Source: Paramagnetospirillum caucaseum (GTDB taxonomy: Bacteria > Pseudomonadota > Alphaproteobacteria > Rhodospirillales > Magnetospirillaceae). From it: 64,000 nucleotides of DNA. The notes below the pieces were generated by a model that was not told the DNA's origin, did no database searches, and saw nothing but the letters and a program-made list of their open reading frames with translations. A program made the translations under genes and the position numbers. Positions 58,094 to 64,000 of the stretch are shown one piece after another; positions within the stretch are counted from its first letter, which is position 1; each line of letters begins with the position of its first letter. Location: positions 1 through 64,000 of the forward strand of contig NZ_AONQ01000002.1 in assembly GCF_000342045.1 (NCBI RefSeq). The letters run 5' to 3'.

Positions 58094-59330
58094 AACGAAG
58101 GGCCTCCACCGGATCGAGCTTGGCGGCGCGCCACGCGGGGTAGATGGTGGCGGCGAACGACAGGCCCAGCGCCATCAGCACCACGGTGACCACCTCGCCC
58201 GTCTCGACCCGGGCGGGCAACTGGGTCAGGAAGTAGATTTCGGCGGCGAACAGCTCGCGCCCGATGATCGACTGGATGAACTGGCGGATGTTCTCGATAT
58301 TGCTGGCGAAGGCCACCCCCAGCAGGGTGCCGGCCACCGTGCCGACCACGCCCACCGAGGCGCCGGCCAGGAAGAAGATGCGCAAGATCATGCCGCGCGT
58401 CGCCCCCATGGTGCGCAGGATGGCGATGTCGCGGCCCTTGTCCTTCACCAGCATGATCAGGCTGGAGATGATGTTGAAGGCCGCCACCAGGATGATGAGG
58501 GTGAGGATCAGGAACATGACGTTCCGCTCCACCTGGATGGCGTTGAAGAAGTTGGCGTTGGCCTGCTGCCAGTCGTAGATGGTGGCATTGCTGCCGGTGA
58601 TGTCCCAGATGGCCTTGCGGGTCTCGGGCACCATGTCGGGGTTCTCAAGGAACACCTCGATCTGGGTCACCGAATCGGGCAGGCGGAAATAGGTCTGGGC
58701 GGCCTCCAGCGGCATGAAGATGAAGCCGGAATCGTACTCGAACATGCCGACGTCGAAGGTGCCGGCCACCTTGTAGCCGCGCATGCGCGGCACGGTGCCG
58801 AAGGCGGTGGCGTTGCCCTTGGGCGAGATCAGCGAGACGGAATCGCCGACGCGCACCCCCAGCTTCTCGGCCAGACGCTTGCCGAGGATCACCGCGTCGT
58901 CGCCGGCGAAATCGGCCGGGTTGCCGCGATACTTCTTCTGGAAGATGGGCCGGGTCAGCAGGTCCCCCGCCCGCACGCCGCGCACGATGGCCCCCGTCCC
59001 GCCGCCGGCCGAGGTGGCGAACACCTGGCCCTCGGCGGTGGGGATCACCTTGGTCACGCCGGGCAGCTTGCGGATGGATTCGGCCAAAGGGTCGAAGCCG
59101 GTGAGCGGCGCCCCCGAACCGTAGACGCCGATATGGCCGTTGATGCCGAGGATGCGGCCCAGCAACTCGTGACGAAAGCCGTTCATCACCGCCATCACCA
59201 CGATCAGTGTGGCGACCCCTAAGCCGATGCCGGCCAGCGAGAACCCGGCGATGACCGAGATGAAGCCTTCCTTGCGCCGGGCCCGCAGATAGCGGAACGC
59301 CACCATGCGCTCGAACGAATTGAAGATCAT
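58086..59330 (-). CDS. lolC: Lipoprotein-releasing permease LolC/LolE
   Basis: 414 residues. First membrane helix at about 22-45 ([31 protein letters not shown]), a large periplasmic domain, then three C-terminal helices with the FtsX-type [16 protein letters not shown] loop. A single permease gene suggests a homodimeric LolC/E-type (LolF) complex, as is common in alphaproteobacteria. ATG at 59330 ([19 protein letters not shown]) is the family start. Confidence 0.93.
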
Positions 59331-59390
59331 GGAACCCCGCGGATCAATCCTGGGGGGCGACAATAGGCAAAGCCGGCCGGCTTGGCAACG

Positions 59391-60266
59391 CTACCGCCGC
59401 CCTCCCGCCTTCACCCCCCGGCGGGAACAGGCCTCGGCCAGGGCGCGCTGGTCCTCGGACAGCATGGGCTCGCCGTTGAAGGTGAAGGTATTGCGGGCGA
59501 CATCGTACTTGACCGTTCCCACCTTCATCTGGGTCGAATCCAGCCCCTTGGCCGACAGGCCGGCCAGGGTTCCCTCGGTCGCCATGTTGGTGTCGGTGTA
59601 GTCCTGGCGCAGCGTCGTGTCGTTGGCCTGCAAGGTGGCGACGGTGTTGCTGTTGGCGGTGATAGAGGAATTCACCGTGGCGATCTGCGAATTGATGGAG
59701 GAAAGATTGCTGTTGTAGGTGTTGTCGATGGTCGCCTGCCGCGCCGCCCTGACCCGCAGCAGCCCCGGGTCGGTCTCCCCGGCGCCGCCGGTGATGGCGA
59801 CGATCGCCGCGGTATCGGTGTTGTAGGTATTGGTCAGCGCCGTCTTCTGGGTATTCAGCGTGGTGAGTTGGGTGTTCAGCGTGGTCCCCTGGGCCTGGGC
59901 GGTGGCGATGGCCGTGGTGTTGGCCGCCACGGCGGCGGCGGCCTCCTCCTTGTTCTTGTTGGCCTTCTTGGCCTTGTTGTAGGTCAGCGGGTTGATGGTG
60001 AGGGGAATCTCCAGCACCTCGGGCAGGACCTTCCTGGCGAACTCGGCCTGCTTGGGGTCGGCATCGGCCGACACCACCCGTTTGCCGCGCACATCCACCC
60101 CCGGCTGGTAGGCCACGTCGGCGGAGGGGGTGTGGCTGATCACCCGCGAGCAATCCAGCTTGGAAATACTGATCACCATGGGGCCCGACGAGCCAGAGGC
60201 CCCCTGGGCCAGGACGGCCGGGGCGGACAGGCAGAAGGCGGCGGACAGCATCAGCAAACGGCGCAT
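59391..60266 (-). CDS. Secreted Thr/Asn/Ala-rich protein of unknown function
   Basis: 291 residues. Signal peptide (MLSAAFCLSAPAVLAQ). A globular part of about 80 residues has one cysteine (KLDCSRV). A long low-complexity region at about 100-225 is rich in Thr, Asn, Ala and Ser with a loose heptad pattern (TTLNTQLTTLNTQKTALTN, NLSSINSQIATVNSSI). A short C-terminal domain (VGTVKYDVARNTFTFNGEPM) follows. The pattern recalls stalk or fibre coiled coils. CGGAG 8 bases before the ATG. I do not recognise the family. 60 bases upstream of lolC/E on the same strand. Confidence 0.75.
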   Translation of the reverse strand: MRRLLMLSAAFCLSAPAVLAQGASGSSGPMVISISKLDCSRVISHTPSADVAYQPGVDVRGKRVVSADADPKQAEFARKVLPEVLEIPLTINPLTYNKAKKANKNKEEAAAAVAANTTAIATAQAQGTTLNTQLTTLNTQKTALTNTYNTDTAAIVAITGGAGETDPGLLRVRAARQATIDNTYNSNLSSINSQIATVNSSITANSNTVATLQANDTTLRQDYTDTNMATEGTLAGLSAKGLDSTQMKVGTVKYDVARNTFTFNGEPMLSEDQRALAEACSRRGVKAGGRR

Positions 60267-60561
60267 GACCCGGCTCCGGACGGTGAAGGGACGGCTTCCC
60301 CACGATGCGCCCGTCGAAGCGCGCCTTCAAGACTTTCGCGCCCCGCCCCATTTACGAAAGGTTCACAAAGAAATGGGGTGACGGCCGCCAGAATATTTCG
60401 TAAAATGGTCCCAAGCTCGGTGAACGGGCAAGACATCCGATAACGGTTGCGCCAATAGCGGCTTGAGTGTCGGGAGGAACGTGTCCCAGGTCCGCCGAAA
60501 GGCCGAGGCCAGGAACGTAGGATGCGGCAGGATCGCCACGGCGGTCCTGCCGTTTCCGTTT
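60267..60561. other. Intergenic region with hairpin, tag to secreted protein
   Basis: 295 bases without a convincing gene. It contains an AT-richer stretch (60340-60420), and a hairpin CGGCAGGA (60525-60532) with TCCTGCCG (60545-60552) followed on the plus strand by TTTCCGTTTTC. The hairpin lies just past the tag stop and could end tag transcription, but the T-run faces the opposite strand. Confidence 0.4.
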
Positions 60562-61116
60562 TCAGCGATAGAAGGCGGGATCGACCCGCAGATACGGAGG
60601 GGCCGCCGCCCGGACGCGGGCCTGCACCGGGCAATCCTCGCGATGGGAGCCGGGCAGATAGCCGATGCTCATCAGGAATTCACCCACCACCTCGCCGCCC
60701 ATGAAGACGAAGGTGGCCCTGAACAGCTTGACCCAGTCGTTCTTGGTCAGCGGATGGTGCCGCTCGATCCAGGCGGCGAAGCTGCCCTCTCGCGCCCGCA
60801 GGGCCTGGAGCCGCCGGGCGTTCTCGACGATGGCTTCCAGCTTGCGGCGGTTGCGGATGATGCCGGCGTCGGCCAGCAGGCGCTCCATCTCGGCCTCGCC
60901 ATAGGCGGCCACCGTGTCCACGTCGAAGCCGTCGAAGGCGGCGACCATGGACGGGCGTTTCTTCAACACGATCAGCCAGGACAGGCCCGCCTGGAAAATC
61001 TCCAGACACAGGCGCTCGAACAGCGCCCGCTCGTCGGTGAGCGGAAAGCCGTATTCCTGGTCATGATAGGGGCCGTGATGGGGATGGCCCGGAGCGACGT
61101 CGCAGTACCAGGACAT
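60562..61116 (-). CDS. tag: DNA-3-methyladenine glycosylase I
   Basis: Removes 3-methyladenine in base-excision repair. 184 residues, near the E. coli length (187). Zinc ligands: Cys5, a His in YHDQEYG, and the C-terminal HxxxC pair in SHREDC. The catalytic Glu is in LCLEIFQAGLSW. The ATG at 61116 (MSWYCDV) has its SD (AGGAG) inside the right arm of the second palindrome. A longer frame upstream would translate the repeats. Confidence 0.93.
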   Translation of the reverse strand: MSWYCDVAPGHPHHGPYHDQEYGFPLTDERALFERLCLEIFQAGLSWLIVLKKRPSMVAAFDGFDVDTVAAYGEAEMERLLADAGIIRNRRKLEAIVENARRLQALRAREGSFAAWIERHHPLTKNDWVKLFRATFVFMGGEVVGEFLMSIGYLPGSHREDCPVQARVRAAAPPYLRVDPAFYR

Positions 61117-61119
61117 TTG

Positions 61120-61237
61120 TTTCTCCTCGGCCACGCGGCCGCCCCGCCAACCCCGCGTGGCCGAGGAGGGTTGGAGCGTTTCTCCTCGGCTGCGCGGCCG
61201 CCCCGCCAACCCCGCGTGGCCGAGGAGGGTTGGAGTG
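61120..61237. repeat. Tandem 59-bp palindromic repeat between epimerase and tag genes
   Basis: Two 59-base units. Each is a hairpin of CTCCTCGGCCACGCGG (61123-61138) with CCGCGTGGCCGAGGAG (61153-61168), and its copy at 61182-61197 with 61212-61227. The first arm of unit 2 differs at two positions (TGCG for CACG). Loops (CCGCCCCGCCAACC) are identical. The pair fills nearly the whole 124-base gap and supplies the tag ribosome-binding site. Confidence 0.85.
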
Positions 61238-61240
61238 GTG

Positions 61241-61645
61241 TTACGCCTGCTCCAGCTCGACCAGGGTACCGTTGAAGTCCTTGGGATGCAGGAACAGCAC
61301 CGGCTTGTCGTGGGCGCCGATCTTGGGCTCGCCATCGCCCAGCACCCGGGCGCCGGTGGCCTTCAGCTTGTCGCGCGCCGCCAGGATGTCCTCGACCTCG
61401 TAGCAGATGTGGTGGATGCCGCCCGACGGATTCTTCTCGAGGAAGCCGGCGATGGGCGACTTCTCCCCCAGGGGATGGAGCAGTTCCACCTTGGTGTTGG
61501 ACAGCTCCACGAACACCACCGTCACGCCATGGGCCGGTTGCGGCACCGGCGCCGAAACCTTGGCCCCCAGCGTGTCGCGGTAGAGCGCGGTGGCGGCGGC
61601 CAGATCGGGCACGGCGATGGCGACATGGTTCAACTTACCGATCAT
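61241..61645 (-). CDS. mce: Methylmalonyl-CoA epimerase (VOC family)
   Basis: 134 residues. VOC fold with metal ligands: His in LNHVAIAV, Glu in VELLHPLG, His in GGIHHICYEV and the final Glu in NGTLVELEQA. Interconverts (R)- and (S)-methylmalonyl-CoA in propionate metabolism. ATG at 61645 (MIGKLNHVAIAV) is the family start. Upstream of the tandem palindrome on the same strand as tag. Confidence 0.93.
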   Translation of the reverse strand: MIGKLNHVAIAVPDLAAATALYRDTLGAKVSAPVPQPAHGVTVVFVELSNTKVELLHPLGEKSPIAGFLEKNPSGGIHHICYEVEDILAARDKLKATGARVLGDGEPKIGAHDKPVLFLHPKDFNGTLVELEQA

Positions 61646-61777
61646 CGGAATCCTCGTCCTTGCTGAAAAAAGCATCGACGACAGCTATAGCATGGCTGCG
61701 GCGGCTCGGCCAAAGGCGATGCGGCCTTTACTCGCCGCCCGCCGCGGGTTAGGAAGGGGCTCAGCGCCTGAAACGGG

Positions 61778-64000
61778 ATGTGGGGCGGAACCGTGCCGGA
61801 ACACGCCGCGACGAAGAACAAGACGGCCGGGGACAAGCCGGGCGCCCAGGACTACGCGCATATCGGCGACACCATGTCCGTCTGGGCCAAGGTGGCCAAT
61901 GCGACGGCCCTGGTCCTGCTGCTCGGCCTCTCCGCCCTGTTCGTGGTGGCCATGGGCTCGCTGCCGCGCATCGACGGGCGCCACCCGGTCAGCGGCATCC
62001 ACCTGAAGACCACCATCACCCGCGACAGCGTCGGCATCCCGACCATCGTCGCCGAAACCCGGCATGACGCCTATTTCACCATGGGCTGGGTCCATGCCCA
62101 GGACCGCATGTGGCAGATGGAGGCCCAGCGCCGCCTGGGCGCCGGGCGGCTGGCCGAGGTGGTCGGCGAGCCGGGCCTGGCCAGCGACCGCTACATGCGC
62201 ACCCTGGGCCTCTATCGCGCCGCCGAGCGCTCGCTGGGGGCGCTGTCGGAGCAGACGCGCTCGGCGCTGCAATCCTATGCCGACGGCGTCAACGCCTGGA
62301 TGGCCTACAACATTCACCGCCTGCCGCCCGAATTCACCATCCTCGGCCTCCGGCCCGAGCCCTGGACCCCCGCCGATTCCATGGTCTGGCAGAAGATCAT
62401 GGCCATGACGCTGACCGGCAACTGGCACGACGACATCCTGCGGGCCCAGCTGGCCCGCAGGATGGAGCCCAAGCGGCTGGCCGAGCTGTTCCCCGCCTAC
62501 CCCGCCGACGCCCCGGTGACCCTGTCGGCAGAAGGCGGCAAGGCCCTGCTCGATTCCATGCCCGATTCCATGCGCCCCACCCCCGCCTCCAATGTCTGGG
62601 TGGTGGCCGGTTCCCGCACCAAGTCGGGCAAGCCGCTGCTGGCCGGCGACCCCCATCTGGCCTTCCGCGCCCCCATCCTGTGGTATCTGGCGGAACTGGA
62701 GGCTCCCGGCCTCAAGCTGGCGGGGGCCACGGTTCCCGGCCTGCCCTTCCACCTGATCGGCCATAACGGCCGCATCGCCTGGAGCTTCACCGCCACCCAG
62801 GCCGACACGGTGGACCTGTTCGTGGAAAAGCTGGCCGGCGACGGCGCCTATCGCGCCGCCGACGGCAACCGCCCCTTCCTCATCCGCACCGAGACCATCC
62901 GGGTCAAGGGCAAGCCGGACGAGGTGCTGAACGTGCGGGAAACCCGCCACGGGCCGGTAATTTCCGATCTTCTCGCCCAGGACATCGCCGGCAAGGACGA
63001 GGTGATCGCCCTGTCGGCCACCGCGCTGGGCCACGGCGACACCAGCGTCCAGGCCCTGCTGCTGCTCAACCAGGCCACCGACTGGGGCGGCTTCACCAAG
63101 GCGGTCCGGGAGGTGCAGGCGCCGGTGCTGAACGTCGCCTATGCCGATACCAGCGGCAACACCGGATTCTTCACCGCCGGGCGCATTCCTGTCCGCAAGT
63201 CGGGCAACGGCACCGTGCCGGTGCGCGGCTGGACCGGCGAGGGCGACTGGACCGGCTGGGTGCCGGCGGCCAAGCTGCCCCAGAGCCTCAACCCCAAATC
63301 GGGGGTGATGGTCAACGCCAACAACAAGGTGGCGGGCGACAAGTATCCCTACCTGATCTCCGCCACCTGGGCCGAGGGGTACCGCGCGGCGCGCATCCGC
63401 GACCTGCTGGGCGAACGCCGCGACCTGACCATGGACGACATGATGGCCATCCAGGCCGATTCCGTGTCGCTGCAGGCGGTCGAGCTCAAGGACTTGCTGA
63501 CCGGCATCGAGTTCAAGGACCAGCGCTCCCGCGAGGCCGCCCAGCGGATCGCCGATTGGGACGGCAAGGCCGACCGCGACCGGGCCGAGCCGCTGATCTT
63601 CGCCGCCTGGATCAACCGCCTCAACCGCGCCATCCTCGCCGACGAACTGAAGGAATCGTTCCAGGCCTTCGAGCGGGTCCGCCCCCAGGTGCTGGTGGAC
63701 ATCCTGACCCGGCGGCGCCACTGGTGCGACGGCATCGACACGCCCGAGGCGGAAAGCTGCGATGACCTGATCGAGCGCAGCCTGGACCAGTCCCTGGCCG
63801 AGTTGGATGCCGCCTGGGGCAAGGACATGAGGAAATGGCGCTGGGGCGCCGCCCACCCCGCCCGCTTCGAGCATCCCCTCCTGGGAAAGATCCCCCTGCT
63901 GGGCGGCATGGCCGACCTGCAGGTGCCCGCCGACGGCGACGATTTCACCGTGTCGCGCGCCGCCTATCGCATCGAGGACAACGCCACCCGTTTCCCCCAG
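61778..64000 (+). CDS. Penicillin acylase-family amidohydrolase (C terminus outside window)
   Basis: At least 741 codons. An N-terminal membrane anchor (about residues 35-60: NATALVLLLGLSALFVVAMG) replaces a cleavable signal peptide. The alpha-chain region has HDAYFTMGWVHAQDRMWQME. The self-processing Ser, at about residue 271, is in PASNVWVVAG, followed by KPLLAGDPHLAF and GLPFHLIGHNGRIAWSFT. The family includes penicillin and acyl-homoserine-lactone acylases; substrate not predictable. The start is ATG at 61778 or GTG at 61793 (GGGGCGG upstream). Runs off the right edge. Confidence 0.87.
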   Translation, partial: MWGGTVPEHAATKNKTAGDKPGAQDYAHIGDTMSVWAKVANATALVLLLGLSALFVVAMGSLPRIDGRHPVSGIHLKTTITRDSVGIPTIVAETRHDAYFTMGWVHAQDRMWQMEAQRRLGAGRLAEVVGEPGLASDRYMRTLGLYRAAERSLGALSEQTRSALQSYADGVNAWMAYNIHRLPPEFTILGLRPEPWTPADSMVWQKIMAMTLTGNWHDDILRAQLARRMEPKRLAELFPAYPADAPVTLSAEGGKALLDSMPDSMRPTPASNVWVVAGSRTKSGKPLLAGDPHLAFRAPILWYLAELEAPGLKLAGATVPGLPFHLIGHNGRIAWSFTATQADTVDLFVEKLAGDGAYRAADGNRPFLIRTETIRVKGKPDEVLNVRETRHGPVISDLLAQDIAGKDEVIALSATALGHGDTSVQALLLLNQATDWGGFTKAVREVQAPVLNVAYADTSGNTGFFTAGRIPVRKSGNGTVPVRGWTGEGDWTGWVPAAKLPQSLNPKSGVMVNANNKVAGDKYPYLISATWAEGYRAARIRDLLGERRDLTMDDMMAIQADSVSLQAVELKDLLTGIEFKDQRSREAAQRIADWDGKADRDRAEPLIFAAWINRLNRAILADELKESFQAFERVRPQVLVDILTRRRHWCDGIDTPEAESCDDLIERSLDQSLAELDAAWGKDMRKWRWGAAHPARFEHPLLGKIPLLGGMADLQVPADGDDFTVSRAAYRIEDNATRFPQ

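Noticed and set aside
61120-61237. A CRISPR-like repeat pair
   Set aside because: Only two units in direct tandem with no spacers; each unit is a long palindrome and there are no cas genes.

Overview
The window is a 64 kb, high-GC, densely coded stretch of bacterial chromosome. Gene order points to an alphaproteobacterium of the Rhodospirillales, most likely Magnetospirillum/Paramagnetospirillum or a close relative. The basis is the dgt-argS-SPOR-nagZ-scpA-scpB-tatABC-serS-surE-pcm-nlpD string, an Asp-type HemB, a hemerythrin-receiver fusion and the general gene content. The genus is inference. No magnetosome gene, tRNA, rRNA, CRISPR array or prophage was seen.

Region 1-12.9 kb, minus strand: one long run of housekeeping genes with many 1-4 base start/stop overlaps. 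It covers dNTP hydrolysis (dgt), arginyl- and seryl-tRNA synthetases, a SPOR-domain envelope protein, peptidoglycan recycling (nagZ), a site-2-type protease, ScpA/ScpB, the Tat translocase, SurE, Pcm and an NlpD-like lipoprotein cut by the left edge. Region 13-25.6 kb: erpA, a secreted HExxH protein with a probable CTG start, a PAS histidine kinase, xthA, then a minus-strand run (membrane-fusion protein, FtsX-type permease, ABC ATPase, lytic transglycosylase, haloacid dehalogenase, a coiled-coil protein, ilvD, hemerythrin-REC).

Region 25.7-36 kb: dapA, smpB, a molybdopterin-fold protein, a large membrane histidine kinase, pgpA behind two FNR-like boxes, pncC, a thiamine-diphosphate enzyme paired with an ALDH7-type dehydrogenase, a palindrome-rich intergenic element and a cyclic-nucleotide-binding protein. 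Region 36-48 kb: the acetyl-phosphate genes (MaoC-phosphotransacetylase fusion, ackA) stand divergent from a Pat-like acyl-CoA synthetase/GNAT fusion. They are followed by a MotA/MotB pair, an HIBCH-like hydrolase, metY with a clear terminator, and hemB.

Region 48-64 kb: a secreted SUMF1-domain protein, a lipoprotein/GH17 membrane protein/FkbM methyltransferase set, dnaE, an HD-GYP protein, a REP-associated tyrosine transposase (RAYT) bracketed by its probable REP palindromes, lolD-lolC/E, a Thr/Asn-rich secreted protein, tag, methylmalonyl-CoA epimerase behind a tandem palindrome, and a membrane-anchored penicillin-acylase-family protein cut by the right edge.

The least ordinary content is repeat-based: the RAYT and its GGAG-type REPs (six full copies plus one decayed copy, with a compensatory base-pair change), a second and unrelated 59-bp tandem palindrome that carries the tag ribosome-binding site, and a third palindromic intergenic element at 35.2 kb with a related fragment at 38.1 kb.
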